64,000 nt of DNA from Lineus longissimus (GCF_910592395.1 NC_088318.1:4216001-4280000), one strand, 5' to 3'; shown: positions 1 to 13,099, counted from the first letter of the stretch. Numbers and translations: made by a program. Notes: generated from the letters alone by a model not told the origin.

Positions 1-3000
1 GCCACGAAAATAAAGGGGTTTTAAACCCTGCTGAAGAAGAAGAAGATGGAACAATAACCTAAAGAAATCTGAAGAAGCTAAAGAGAAGAAAACCGACAAA
101 ATCGGGAATAAAATAAAATAAACGAATGCAGAACTCAAATAAAGCTGGAAAGTACATAACTTACAGATGAGGTTTCATGCGGATGACCATAGATATTATT
201 CCTGATAAGGTCACAAGCGAAAAGCTGAAATATTTGCAAATCATAAATACAAAACACAGGCGAAAATGTTTTTACAAAACATGCGATATAATTATGTCGA
301 CGTGGCTGTAATGGTGTATAGTTGCTACCCTATCCACTAGGAGGCGCAGTGAGTCGTGTACCTTCTCAGGGCTACAGAGTTTGGTCTGTATACAAGAAAA
401 ACTTCGAGCCAGCTGAAACGATGTTGTCAGAACATTTCGTGTGACGTCAAATGACGTCATCTGAAGCTAACAACAGACAACACCACGTCATCTTAGTTCT
501 TGTTGCTCTGCTGCACATGTTTTCATGAAAGTTTATTTGGTGCTCGTATTGCTGGCATATTGTTGATAGGCAAAGCTGTTTGAGATGTCATTAAAAACTC
601 CTCATGGGCCCTAAAATGGTACGTAACTCACGGCGCCATTCACAGGAATTCATCAAAAGTCTACCTCCTAGTCCTATACATGCTTCCCGAAATTGGTGGC
701 TTGCATTGGAACTAACTTTTTCCCCCTTGTCCGTCATTAAAGGCATTCAAGTGTGTTGGTCAACCATGACTATCTCCTTTGTCCCTCCACCATAAGGCCT
801 AGTTTCCCCTTATGACATCACTATTTCGGGCACTCAGCCCCCATTTCTGGAAAGGTGTATAGATCACTGAAATCAAAGTCTGAAATCAGACAAACACAAT
901 TTAGCTGAATGATGGTGCACAACCAAAGACAGAGAAGATATAATGGATATATTGAGTGTTACATCTTGACCACCAAGATATTTGCATCTTATCAATATTC
1001 TCATTTTAAAAGGAGTACAAGACCATAAGGATCAGGATGTGAGTGATGTGGCCATAAAACTTTTCAAAGTTTGATCTTCTATAAACCCTATTCAACATGG
1101 AACAACAATCTCTCAGTTGAGATTAAAGTATTAACTCAAACCTGATCACAACTGATATGCCAGCAGACGACAAATTTGCAATTCAGAAAGGGGAAAACAG
1201 CAGAACGTGTTGGAGACTACTATAGTACTTTCACTGTTGGACAGATGTCTCTACTGGTATCATAACACACTTGGAGTTTCAAGTCGGCCCATTAATTTGA
1301 ATCTTGATAGCCAAAACACTTTTGCTGAAAGGAACAGCCTGGCATTATAATGTAAAACTAATTGAAGGGTTGTGAAATGTTACATAAATGGTGATCGATA
1401 TTTTCAAAAATCGACACTTTTGAGGGTGTCTGTTTAAAAGGAGTATTATTTTGACAATGTGATAATTATCAATGACCCCCTAAGCCGACACGTGTAGTCC
1501 TAGGCCTGCTCGCTGCTGAAAAAAACAGACGTAAAGGTATCCTCACGATTCTGACATGAAACTAACGAATGCATCCCTAGCCCACAAAATGCAGATGAGA
1601 CAATTAAGTTACGATGTCACTCTGAGGAATCCAAAACAGAATGGAAGAGCTCTAGACCGAGAAAGTGGATCAATACTGGACTGAGAGTGATCACCGATGG
1701 GACCGCATACGCACATCGCACAAACCAATTCATCTTGTCACAGCATCACCGGAAGAAAATTATCACGCGTACCCAGGAGAGCCCGGAGACAATGCGATGG
1801 TGGTGATAGTCTTGGTGAGAAGATTCTACTTAGTCATCATGGTGCTTGGTATACCAAATATTCTTAAAGACCAGACAAAGTGAGATGCAGCTGCAAGGCT
1901 TGAACTTCACAGAGGAGACAAAAGCAATTGCTTTCGCGTTCTCTCATTTTGCCTTGAAATGTCTCCCTTCACCATGGCAGCTTTTTCTTCATATAGTGCA
2001 TCCTTTTTCTCTTAACTGGCAAAAGTGTCCTTTTTTCAACAGCTCTGTTGGTCATACAGGTGAAGACAAGGTGCAGATATGAAGGCATTATGGACCAGGA
2101 ACTTTAGGGGAAAGTGACAACGATTGAGGTGACCCTCTTTCAAAGTCTCCGAGATCTGCCTCTCGGAAAGACCATGCACATCGTAGACACTGTCCTACTT
2201 CACTGACTGAAATCATTTCTCAGGATCTGAAACAGAATGTCCATCAAACAAGATCTTATCATGAAGGATTTTTTAGGAATTATTCTCTCATTCAGGATTT
2301 CAACACTCCTGCACCTGTAGCAACCTAAAACCTTTAAAGTTTAAATCAGCCCCACTCCCGTCCATGTCCATGGTCAGGCAGAAATGCAATCTGGCATGCA
2401 CAGGTTCGTTTTCCTTCAAAGATGGAACTCTTGGCTCTTTTTTTCGTTTATCACTTCCCAGGCATGGATTGTAATCACAACTTCCAAACAGATTGCAGCC
2501 ACAAGATTTTTTACAAGATCTGATCTCATCCGATTGATTTACTTTTCCTTGGGTTAGTCAGGCTTGAGTAATAAATTGGATGACCCACATTAAAACAGGT
2601 AATAGGATAAGGCTGGCTAAACATGTAGATCATACAAGGTACTTTTCGAATTCTGAAAAGAGCAATTTATTTACTGGCAATTATGATCCTATGCCAATCA
2701 GTTTTGTGGTGGTCATCACAGGTGAATGTAACAACAATCGGTCATTGCTGGACCACGCAGCAGTCAACTTCCAAACCGATTCGATAATATCGGAGATCGA
2801 CGCAAGAAGGAAGTGACAGTTTTCTCAGTTTGCGGTGAAAAATCAGCAGTTGATGCTCTGATCTGTCCAATTAAAATCGAACACTGCATCATCGCGCATT
2901 TACAGAGGAATTTCACTCATTTGAAAGACAATGATCTATTAATGCTATGATGATCACAGGTCTCAACAAAACAACATCCGACAATTTTTTGATTGAAACC

Positions 3001-4200
3001 AGACCATCATATCTGGTATCGAGATTTTAAAGGCAGAGGTATCTGCTTATAGACAAAAGCAAAACAGTATTGACAATGTATGTATCACAGAACACACAAA
3101 TAGATATTGATTACCTATAAAAGCATGTTGGCAAGCATGTATCAGAAAAACCAATATGCTTTAAACTTTAATGCACGCACGTGAATTAGCAGTTAGCGGC
3201 ACTGAGGTCATTCATGTTTCCTGTTCTTTACTGACTAATCCATAGATTTTTTAGCAAGTAGCATCTGCATGCAAGCTTTCGGCCTTGCTATACTGGCGAT
3301 AGTAAACATGCAAGCATGCAATTCAGGTGATGTTGATGTACAAGGACACCGAAAACCAGTTCTGGTATGACATGATGAAACGTCTTGTCGAGGAAAGGGG
3401 GATAAAAGGTACCAACAAATAGAACCCAAACCCCCTTAACCAGAGACAGTTGTGTCCAAGTCTGAACATGATTCACTACTCGCCTCGAATTCTGCTAAAA
3501 TAAGGATGGGTATCCTAAATCCCAGCAGCCCTTTCCGCCAAAACCATTTCCTTCCACAGACATGACAGAAGTATAAAGTGCTCCCTTATGCACTCTTCGA
3601 AGAAATTACTTGTATTCAATGCATTATTTCTTCTCTTGTAAGGATTTTGTCTGATCAGAAAGAGGACTAGTTGAAGTCCACAGGCAGTCAAGTTGCTGAT
3701 GATTCTGTGATAGATGGATGTGGCAAGAACATTCCACAAGACTTTTCTTCACATGGTTTACAATCTCACACAAAGGCAGTTTCAAATGCGACAAAAAACA
3801 CTGATGACGCCACAAATCCATGGCAAAGCACTACGCTATTGTCTTCACGGAGTAAATAAGTGCACGCTAGGGACGCCAGATCGCATGCCTTCGAGCGAAA
3901 TGCTTCCTAATTGCATTACACGCCCAGCAAGCCATCACGATCCCACTGCAGCGTCCCACCGATTGTCACAGCCAGCTAATAAATGTCAATCAATCCTGGG
4001 TACAGTCTCACAAGAAATTGGTTCGATATTCTATTCCTCAAGGATGCCGACTTGGTGTCACAGAGAAGCAATGCGAAGCGCCTTCTTGCTCAGTGGAAGA
4101 CTGGAAGAATGTCCAACGTGGGATCAGAAGGTCGTGCGTTCGAAGTTCGGCAATGCCATCAATAATTCCAACTTGCCTGATATGGAAAGTATAGTGCAGT
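1..4200. other. AT-rich intergenic or intronic sequence, no recognised gene
   Basis: I see no coding region with family motifs, no splice-bounded exon series and no clear terminal repeats here. Open frames are short (under 100 codons) and show no recognisable motif. If the CD109-like exon at about 5.8 kb is real, this stretch would be intron or exon sequence of that minus-strand gene running off the left edge, but I could not find its next exons. Confidence 0.4.
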
Positions 4201-4203
4201 ATA

Positions 4204-4245
<42 letters not shown>
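4204..4245 (+). repeat. (TTG)n microsatellite
   Basis: About 14 uninterrupted TTG triplets. The poly-leucine it gives to an overlapping 194-codon frame is an artefact of the repeat. Confidence 0.95.
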
Positions 4246-4247
<2 letters not shown>

Positions 4248-5219
4248 GCATGCACTTATAATTTCTGCGTACAGGTTTCTGGTAAAACTCGGTTGTGAAT
4301 GACTAAAGTGCTTTGAAACCGTACAGTTGCACAGCCACAGTATTTCAAAAGTGCTACAGAATAACTTTTATTTCATTGCAAATTACTGAGTAACGAGACA
4401 GTTAGGCCAACCAAAATCATGAGATGAAGACAACCGGCCCCAACCGCTAAGTACACAAGCATATGACACAAGATCACAATACTAGGGATGTTTGCTTTCA
4501 TTGTTATCTCAAAGCTAATCACATAAAAGCTAGGTCGATTCATCTTTATATTTGGCCAATACATTATCATGCCTGCATACTTATAGCATGATGCATCACC
4601 AAGTCTTATCGCTGACATGTTCTATACCACCGCTAAGCGAGGACACCAGGGACATGTAGACGCACGGCCTTGGCAGAAATCCATCAGATGACGCTGATTC
4701 ATCCCTTTCTGTACCACTAGACAAGGCCAGGCAACCTTCAATGCGATAGCACTTTCAAGTTTCACACATCTATGACAGTCTCAGTCGGCAATGGAGACAA
4801 CCGGGGTCGTTGGCAATTCAGACATCCTCACAGACCAGTCAGAAAGTGCTGAGTCATCACTTCCTGCAACTTGCGATGTAACAATGAAACCTTCAACGTA
4901 AAAGTGTCTTCTCTTTTCAAGGTCTGCAACAAAAGCTCGGCCAATCACCCTCGCAGCCTCCTTCAAAAGCTCTAGCTACCGACACAGTCAATGCTAGATC
5001 CGATAGCGAGGTTCCATACATCAATGTATCAACTGTCCTTGGTATTGGCAGCAGTTAGCTACCTGAATCACTCAGTTATTCACGGTATCATTACTGCGGC
5101 ACTGAGTCATCAAACGTGCCTCGTCTCCCGAGTAGCTTGCCGCAAATCGGCATAGATCTCATACAGCAAGAGCATTGAAATGTACAGTTGGTCATGCTAA
5201 TTGGCTAACAAAACATGCA

Positions 5220-5660
5220 ATGATCATCGGTTACCAATGGTGAGGTATGGTCGAATGGTTTGACTAGTATCAATTCATGATCAGCAGATAATACAAAGCA
5301 ATGATCAATCGATCCCGGCACGATTTCTTGGCCTACCTCATTTGCTGAACCAGAACGAACCCCGACTGCTGTTGCATTGTGAGCACGTTACTGCTATAAA
5401 ACGCACCAATGGTGAGGCATGGTCGAGTGGTTTCACTATTAATTCATGCTCAGCAGATTAGACTCGATGATCAAATGATATGGGTACAATCTCTCTTATA
5501 GATCACCTCGTTTGCCAATTCACCAAGGATAAACCCTGTCAGCGATAGTGTGTGGCGATCGCTGCTATAAATTGCGGTGAGGCACGGTAGAGTGGTTTCA
5601 CTATCAAGTCATGATCAGCAGATTACACACTCGATAATCAAAGTATCCTGCCACGATCTT
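5220..5660 (+). repeat. Three degenerate tandem copies of about 175-180 bp
   Basis: The block GGTGAGGCATGGTCGAGTGG, followed by a TCA-GATCAGCAGAT segment, recurs at about 5,235, 5,412 and 5,577. The copies are diverged and end differently. No coding potential is seen. Confidence 0.6.
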
Positions 5661-5780
5661 TTGGCTTTGCTGAACCATGCACACAACAGACTGTTCATCA
5701 TATGAACAGATCCCCGCAATCCATCACCAATGCGCCAAATGCGAGTGTTAGCAGTATCGACACAAGATCAGTGATCGTAC

Positions 5781-5931
5781 AGTCGATAATTCATCCACGA
5801 ATCCTTCAACCACGATATGACCGATACGTGTTCAGATCCGACTAATGACAGTGCCCCAATGTTCACTTTCAGTCTGCCACCAGGAATGACACGGCCAGGG
5901 GCCATTGTGCTCACCGTATAGATATTTGGTG
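5781..5931 (-). CDS. Possible exon of a CD109/TEP-like (alpha-2-macroglobulin family) protein
   Basis: On the minus strand a 50-codon stretch reads APNIYTVSTMAPGRVIPGG, then an alternating hydrophobic segment ending near SVISWLKDS. This resembles the start of the MG1 domain in CD109 and thioester proteins, where AP-x5-8-APG-x-x-x-PGG is followed by beta strands. Family knowledge: these are large secreted or GPI-anchored protease-binding and opsonin proteins, and MG1 directly follows the signal peptide. A candidate acceptor (ACAAAG) lies at the upstream edge and a GTACG donor follows at 5,780, but both are weak. The frame continues upstream to an ATG at 6,055 through sequence belonging to the 302-bp repeat. 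I found no neighbouring exons (no QTDKxxYKP-type MG2 motif to the left). It could be a lone exon, a relic or chance. Confidence 0.3.
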
Positions 5932-5974
5932 CTTTGTAATTCATCCAGATTAAGAAACATTGTACATGTATAGT

Positions 5975-7459
5975 ATATAGGTCAAACCAAAGTTGGTATG
6001 ACATGTGATGTATCGTTGCTTGGAGTAAGTACCATAAGAATATCATCAAAAACAAGTCAATAATAAACGAGATATTGCACTTTTTACCTATTTTAGTTTT
6101 GGCCTCCTGGTGGCCGAGTTGAGTACCAGATCAGATCGAAATTCTGTGTCCGAGGTTACATGACGTAGGGAGTCATGTGTATCAAATTTCAAGTTCAAAG
6201 CTTTAGTGGTTAAGAAACGTGCCATAGTTACAATCAAACGACAAATTTACGCCATTTGACCTCTGTGACCTTGAAAAGCAGGTCAGATCAAAAACTCATA
6301 TGATATGTGATGTATCCTTGCTAGGAGAACCTACCATAAAAATGTTATTGAAAACGAATCACTAAAAATAAGCAAGATATTGCACTTCTTACTTTTTCCA
6401 TTATGGCCCCCTGGTGGCCGAATAAAGAATCAGATCGAGCCAAAATTTGGCATCAGAGGTTATCTGATGTAGGGGGTTATATGCACCAAGTTTCAAGTTC
6501 ACAGCTTTACTGGTTAAGAAACGTGCCATAGTTTACACTCTAACGGCCAATTTACGCCATATGACCTCTGTGACCTTGAAAAGTAGGTCAAATTGAAAAC
6601 CCGTAAGATATGTGATGTATTCTTCCTAAGGGTACCTACCATAAAAATTTTATCGAAAACAAGTCACTTATAAGCGAGATATCACACTTTTTAGATTTCC
6701 ACTTTTGGCCCCCTGGTGGCAAAGTTGAGAATCAGATCAAACTGAAATTCAGCACCAGAGGCTATGTGATATAGGGGGTTATATGTACCAAGTTTCAAGT
6801 TCATAGCTTAAGTGGTTAAGAAACGTGCCATAGTTTACACTCTAACGGCCAATTTACGCCATATGACCTCTGTGACCTTGAAAAGTAGGTCAAATTGAAA
6901 ACCCGTAAGATATGTGATGCATTCTTCCTAAGGGTACCTACCATAAAAATTTTATCGAAAACAAGTCACTAATAAGCGAGATATCACACTTTTTAGATTT
7001 CCACTTTTGGCCCCCTGGTGGCAAAGTTGAGAATCAGATCAAACTGAAATTCAGCACCAGAGGCTATGTGATATAGGGGGTTATATGTACCAAGTTTCAA
7101 GTTCATAGCTTTAGTGGTTAAGAAACGTGCCATAGTTTACACTCTAACGGCCAATTTACGCCATATGACCTCTGTGACCTTGAAAAGTAGGTCAAATTAA
7201 AAACCCGTACGATATAAGATGTATATTTGCTATGAGTACCTACAACAAAAGTTTCATCGAAAACAAGTCACTAATAAGCGAGATATCACACTTTTTAGAT
7301 ATCCACATTTGGCCCCCTGGTGGCCAAGTAGAGAATCAGATCGGACAGAAATTTAGTGTCACGGGTCATCTGACCTAGGGGGGTCATGTGTACAAAGTTT
7401 TAAGTTCATAGGCCTAGCGGTTAAGAAACGTGCCACTGTTTTTGAACTAGGATACGACG

Positions 7460-7506
<47 letters not shown>

Positions 7507-7595
7507 ACGACGACGGACGACGGACACTGCGGTATTGTATAGACTCCCCTACGGTGAGCCAAAAAGGCCATTATAAAGTCACCAGTCGAAATCAA
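5975..7595 (+). mobile_element. 302-bp tandem-unit repeat element with (CGA)n and hairpin-like tail
   Basis: The anchor TGACCTCTGTGACCTTGA recurs at about 6,258, 6,562, 6,864 and 7,166, a spacing of 302-304 bp. The two middle units are almost identical, whereas the first and last are diverged. Each unit also holds CCCCTGGTGGC and AAGAAACGTGCCA. The right end is a (CGA)n run at about 7,457-7,520, then GGACGACGGACA and a decayed GGTGAGCCAAAAAG tail. The same architecture occurs at 42,727-47,254, where the tail is intact. No protein is encoded. I infer a non-autonomous dispersed element with an internally amplified unit. Confidence 0.8.
7457..7525 (+). repeat. (CGA)n microsatellite at the element tail
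   Basis: Roughly 20 ACG/CGA triplets with interspersed GGACGACGGA. The same motif at 47,152-47,210 precedes the same element tail, so it belongs to the element rather than being a random microsatellite. Confidence 0.9.
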
Positions 7596-7599
7596 AGAC

Positions 7600-8940
7600 C
7601 AGAATCGTGCGCTCTTACCTTCATTCTTTGCTGAAAATGTTTTAAAAACTAAACAACTTCAGTCTTCCCTTTTATGCTGAGGCACTTGGGCTGTCAGAAT
7701 GGCAGAGGGCGAGGCAAGGCTGGTGTTTAAAATTTACATCAGCTCAACTCAACACTTAATAGCTTACGGTATGCGAGAAAAGCTTAATGCTTTGCCAACT
7801 CATCGTCACTCTTTTAAAACAGCATAAGAAAGAACCAGGCATAAGACTGTTTACAAAATCTTCAGGAAATGATCATAGCAGTCGATGGATTGTAGAATGC
7901 ATCGGTAAATCATCGATGAGCATGATCGATTCATGAAGAACTTCCGAATTCTTGCACGATGATGTCTCAAGGTAAAAATAAGCTCGATTTTTTAATTTGG
8001 GTGCATCACTATCAGTAAGAGGCTGAACAACTGATTGAAAATTGCTTGAAAGGTGGTACATGTACCTTTCACTTCAAGTAGAATTCAATTCTCGGACAAA
8101 GATCTGATGGTTTAAGGTATAGCCAGTGAACTGGACTGGCGCTCCAGGTATTTCAGGTCAAGAGTATTTTTATCACACTTGCCGATAAAGCTGCTGGGAA
8201 GTCTTTCAGGTTTTCTGGTTTGGAACCATCCAAGCCAACAAGATATATGTTTCAATCTCCAAGGTGCGATTACTTGAAATCAGTATCTGTAACAAGATTC
8301 ACAGTATGTTCGGAACTGATAAAGGTAATTAGAGGCCGACTCTGTCATTGGAGAATATTGAAACCTGATTTGTTAACCTTGAGATGTCAAAGATGTATCG
8401 TCTCAATGGGCAACCAGTTTCTACTGGAGAAGTTTTTTCATGCGGTTTGTTTACCAGAGAGATAGTCCATGAAAAGATTTCCAAAAATTCTACTTCTTTC
8501 TTTTTCACAGATAACTTCATATAATATTAGATTTATCAGAAGCCTTATGGGCACGTTTCCAGTCACAATCAAGAATCTGAAATGAAACTTGACAGCAGAA
8601 ATCATCTCTTTATCGCAGACAGCAAGTCAGTTTAAGTAGAATTTTAGTAGAGCCATCGATACTTATGACTTGATGAGTGTTTTCTTAGCTAGAAGGTGCA
8701 GCAGTATTTTTTTTAGCTTGAAGGTGCAGCGGTAAAATCATATCATACCAAACATTCAAGGTGAGCCAGCGCAGGGAAGGAGCACGGGGAGTCAACTGGA
8801 AGGTGCATGAAACGTCAGCAATTTCGCTTCCAGACTTTCCCACAATATGTGTAGAAGAATGTGCAATCGTGGCATGCTATTGCACGTATTTGCAGGTGTA
8901 ATCACCTTCACTATGGGTGATGAATGTAAGACATGCAAAC
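7600..8940. other. Non-coding stretch, no recognised feature
   Basis: Only short open frames. A minus-strand frame at 7,873-8,061 has protein-like composition and an acceptor-like TTGTTCAG inside it, but no family motif and no partner exons. A short duplicated block (TAGCTxGAAGGTGCAGC) sits at 8,688-8,733. Confidence 0.4.
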
Positions 8941-8944
8941 ATGT

Positions 8945-9495
8945 GATTTAGCAAGGATGTGATAAGTATTATAGCACTTTCTTGAATCTGACTGTCCTGT
9001 TCTCGCACCGTTACAGAGCCTGATATTTGGCCTTACAAATGGAAACTAAATCCCCATTCCCATCTACCCCACCCCCACCCCCCCACCACCATCAAACTGG
9101 GCTCACAATGTTGGTCTGCTGTTTGAAGATGCAGATATCAAGTGTGCTACTGATGGGGATTAGACTGGATGCATGTTAAATACCCGAGTACTTATCTATC
9201 AGCCCAGCCTACCAACTTCATTTGTAGCCACTAGGCTGATAGATAAGTAGTCTGGGTATTAAACATGCATCCAGTCTAATCCACATCAGTAGCACACCTG
9301 ATATCCGCATCTGCAACAGCAGACCAACATTGTGAGCCCAGTTTGATGGTGGTGGGGGGTGGGGGGTGGGGTGGATGGGGATGGGGATTTAGGTTCCATT
9401 TGTAATGGCCAAATATCAGGTTCTGTAATCGTGCGAGAACAGGACAAATCAGATTCAAGAAAGTGCTTGATTACTTATCACATCCTTGCTAAATC
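8945..9495. repeat. Large imperfect palindrome (foldback), arms of about 260 bp
   Basis: The left arm (about 8,945-9,212) and right arm (about 9,230-9,495) are reverse complements, with scattered substitutions and small indels. The ends are GATTTAGCAAGGATGTGATA and, on the right, TATCACATCCTTGCTAAATC. The centre is CTTATCTATCAGCC, a spacer of about 29 nt, then GGCTGATAGATAAG. The C-rich block near 9,065 pairs with the G-rich block near 9,350. No gene was found inside. It could be a foldback transposon or a local inverted duplication. Confidence 0.9.
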
Positions 9496-9499
9496 TGCC

Positions 9500-11250
9500 A
9501 GAAGTTCTTCTACCAAGCAAATATTGGATAGAGCTTCACCGGTAGCATACTAGCAAGCAAACCATAGTATTTTTAAGCTTTGCCTTCAATGTTTTGAACA
9601 TCCTCACTTTTTTCATGGGTGGGGTGGGGTGGGGGTTGATGCCATGGAGGTAAGATAAAGACCTATTCTGGTTTCCAAAGCATTTTCCCTGAAAATTCCA
9701 TCAGATATTTGAGATCTCCGAGTCAGACAATTCCAAGACTGGTCTCCCTCTTCTGTGCTTAGCTCATCTACAATCATATCTAAGCAACAAAGTTGCCATC
9801 TGATCTAGAAGGTACAACACAATGAAATACCCAGAACCCTTAGGGTGTCTATGACATCAACAGAACCAATGGTTCGTTACCATAGAAACCAAAGCAGAAC
9901 AATGTTTGTTTTGCATCTTTGAGATCAGTTAAGTCTGATGACAGAAACTGGTTGGAGTAGTACTAGTATAAAGATCACCATCAATACAATACAAGTAAAG
10001 AGGACTAAAACCAACAACACATTTATAAACAGCACCTGAAAGATGACTGGTATAGGTCTATGTACCAGATGCAGTGCCTTCTACTTTACCTTTTTCAAAT
10101 AGTAATTTTACCAATCAAGACTGAAGGCTACACTTTTTATCAACAGATTGTTCCGACACAGACATTGTTTTAAAACCAACTAAGGCAGCCCCCCCACTTG
10201 GCAGTAAATCAGGATGGATTTAAAACACTGCAGTGTTTTCCAAATCAAATGCTTCAGGTTTCCACAAAGGATGGCAAGAAGCATAGTCTAAATCTTCTCC
10301 AGTTGGTCATGCCACACTATTTTATAGACTAGAGGTGGAGCAGCCAGGAAAGCTTTCCTGAGGTACGCCTACAGCAGAGCTTTGGTCGATGCTACTGACA
10401 GACGCCTTCAAATTCGCCTTCAAATTCACCGGGTGAGCTTGACCAGGCCAATATCAGATACTTCTGGCTGGACTTGAGCCTAATTGGCCGGCCGAAAAGA
10501 GTTCTGCAACAGGCAGGGCAGACCTATTGTAGGCTTTACATCGTTTCCTATTTTCCTTCTTGTAGTTGTGATACGGCCAAGGATTTTCTTTTTGCTGTAG
10601 ACCTTTTTGAAGCCTTACATTCATCTTTTGGTTCTGGATAAAGGCCAACATATGCCCCGAAAGGCAAACATTTTCAGGAAGTGTCAACCTATTTGACTTT
10701 TTTTGTTGAAAATTTGCAATGGCTACTTCCTACACAGTGGGACACAAATAAAACGACATAGAAACATGAGGAATTCGAATTCCTACAAGGAACCAACCAT
10801 TGAGAAAATAGAAAAATATTTTGGTAGAGACTAGGCTAAATGTTGTTTTATTTTTCTTTGGTTTTGTGAGTTGTGGTCTACGAGTTCATAAGGGACTATG
10901 CCCAACAGGTGTAAACAAATCACCTCAACATCGCCACATTACGGTGGAATTAATCCAAGTCCATATTCCCTACTCATAGTCAATCAGAGGACACATAAGT
11001 AAGTTTAAGTGGGGCCTACATAAATTGTAGGTGTCTATTATAGGCCCTGATGTGGTCTTACCTTACATTGTTAAACGCACCATGAAGTATATTAGATACT
11101 TTCTAGTGTAGTGGACATTCCTAAAGATTAGCAAACAATGTAGACAATATTAAAAGCAGGTTTTCAGACCTGGACCAACAGCAAAGTACAAACCAGGAAC
11201 ATCTGTGTGTCACCAAGTCCTGTGCTAATTCATTGACTCATAAATCATCT
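9500..11250. other. Gene-free stretch, no recognised feature
   Basis: Short open frames only. A 77-codon minus-strand frame at 10,454-10,687 is lysine- and arginine-rich but has no motif I recognise and no convincing splice partner. No repeat structure was seen beyond short G-rich runs near 9,620. Confidence 0.4.
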
Positions 11251-11254
11251 TCTA

Positions 11255-11341
11255 CAGGGTGGTCCAGAATTATTTTCCCTCACATAATAGGATTCTATCA
11301 TGTATCCATTGTGTGAGGGAAGATAATTCTGAGCCACCCTG
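11255..11341. mobile_element. 87-bp palindromic MITE with TA target duplication
   Basis: It starts CAGGGTGGTCCAGAATTATT and ends with the near-perfect reverse complement GATAATTCTGAGCCACCCTG, flanked on both sides by TA. Size, TA flanks and CAGGGTGG ends fit a mariner/Tc1-type miniature element. No coding capacity. Confidence 0.85.
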
Positions 11342-11344
11342 TAC

Positions 11345-12690
11345 ATACTCTTACGATGATATGGGAAATATTTTAAAAAGTTGTATTTTAGAAGTACATT
11401 TTTAAAACTTTGTAAATCAAAATCCGCATCAAATGATAGCACAAATTCGTACCTGCTCTCTAAAAAAAATCCATTGATCAATGTATGTGTCATGTTCCTT
11501 TTGACATCTCTGAAGCCCTGACCTTATACCGTTTCCACAATTGATGAGGGCCACTCTTTCTGACACTAATGACAGCATAGTTGACGAGGGCCACTCTTTC
11601 TGACACTCATGACAGCGTAGTTGCAGCGCCTCTTTGAGCCATGAAACTGAGTAGGCCTATCACTGTCCACGTCATAAGCCAATCATAACTGGACCTGACC
11701 AGCTCTAAATGCCAATTCCCTCATGAAAGTGAGTCATAAGCAATTACTAGGCCTACATGTGGGCATATCTGATGAATTAGATTAGATTTGTTACTGCTAA
11801 TTTACTAACAAAACTGACATTATCTTCCGAAGCATTCGCTAAATGATGCATTCTGAAGAAACCCAGTAGCCTGTTGCTACATTTCCGCTTGAAAAAAGTG
11901 TAAACAGAGCGAGAGAATGTTTGCCTGAATGCAAAACATGCCAAGTTTTCAACCTAACATTGCCTCCATTGAGGCGTGAATGTTTGCTACACGCAAAAAA
12001 TGAAATGGTATAGTGCTACTCTAACTATGACTGCACTAGTGCAGTGCTAATGGTACCATCGGAGTGCTAATGGTACTATCGAGATGATGGTAACAATGGT
12101 TGGTCATCACAACCGTCTCATGCAACAAGCGTGGCCTAAAGAGCAGGGACCTCAGAGAAAAAGGCAAAATGGCAGTGTGACAATGTCAACATTATACCAG
12201 GTCAGGGCAATCATTAGCAGAACAAGATTTGTCTGCCTTAGAGACATATAGAGGTGCAAGCAGCCGGTCCAGGCAAAGCATCTGGAAACAGCTACAAATA
12301 GGCCTAAAGCTGTGGATCCTTGGCTGCATCAGGTTATCAATAAACTGACTTCATATGCACCTCGACTTCTGGGTCCAACTTTTTTTCCAAGTGGCATCAA
12401 TTTACATAAAACATGTGAACTATGACAGAAGATAAATGAAATGCAGTTCTGTAACATAACTGCCAGGAACCAGAAGACTTTCAATATTACTGGTCATGAC
12501 CAACTGACCCAGCCTTTTGCTTACTGCCTTACATCATGCAGGCTAACTATGGTGTAGCAAGCTAGGCATTCAATGTGTACTCTTCAAACTGAAACTCAGG
12601 TAAAAATCGTTCTTTCTATGCAGGATTCGTAACCTCTTTTTTTACCTGAATCTCCTTAACGCTAGCCGGCGATTCTATCAGAACATCTCC
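11345..12690. other. Gene-free stretch
   Basis: No exon, RNA gene or long repeat seen. A short direct repeat (GACGAGGGCCACTCTTTCTG-type, about 57 bp apart) lies at 11,545-11,630, and GGAGTGCTAATGGTACTATC is partly duplicated near 12,045-12,080. Confidence 0.4.
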
Positions 12691-12698
12691 ATTTGTAG

Positions 12699-12777
12699 TC
12701 TCCATTATTGAACGAGGGGGTTGATCGAAACTTTTCTGCTTCGGTAGGGCAGGACGCTTTTGAAGAGAAACTAGAGA
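12699..12777 (+). CDS. Candidate exon of unidentified gene
   Basis: A 79-nt segment is bounded by a pyrimidine-containing acceptor (CTCCATTTGTAG) and a strong donor (GTAAGTTG). It is open in one frame for 26 codons (start SPLLNEGVDRN, end DAFEEKLE). Thirty bp further on, ATG 12,808 opens a 52-codon frame (MEESEQIVPNVDSG...) with acidic then basic residues. I recognise no domain. The opposite strand is also open here, so direction is uncertain and the call may be chance. Confidence 0.22.
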
Positions 12778-13049
12778 GTAAGTTGTTTATCCGCGAAAAA
12801 CGGCACAAATGGAAGAATCCGAACAGATAGTGCCGAATGTTGATTCCGGGATGGAAGGATGGAGAGTCTGTCGAAAGAAGCTGGCTACTGCCGTACACCT
12901 GGGCAACAAGTCACCTTTCAAAACAGATAGGAGGATACTCCAGTGGATGCGGAACAGTTGCCAGTGATGCAGCCGCAGAAAGTAGGGGATTTTTGACTCA
13001 TCGGCACACGACTGGATCCTAAGTGCAAAAGCGCAGGCCAATCTCACCT

Positions 13050-13098
13050 ACACAGACCAGGATACTTCACTCAATCGGCTAGAATGACTGGTCTGTGT
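13050..13098. repeat. 11-bp perfect hairpin
   Basis: ACACAGACCAG at 13,050-13,060 pairs with CTGGTCTGTGT at 13,088-13,098 across a 27-nt loop. Function unknown. Confidence 0.7.
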
Positions 13099-13099
13099 T

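Noticed and set aside
3714-4298. 194-codon plus-strand open frame
   Set aside because: It ends in a poly-Leu run from the TTG microsatellite, has no domain, and other frames are equally open.
7359-7595. Poly-Arg frame and its counterpart at 46,985-47,246
   Set aside because: They are translations of the CGA microsatellite at the element tail.
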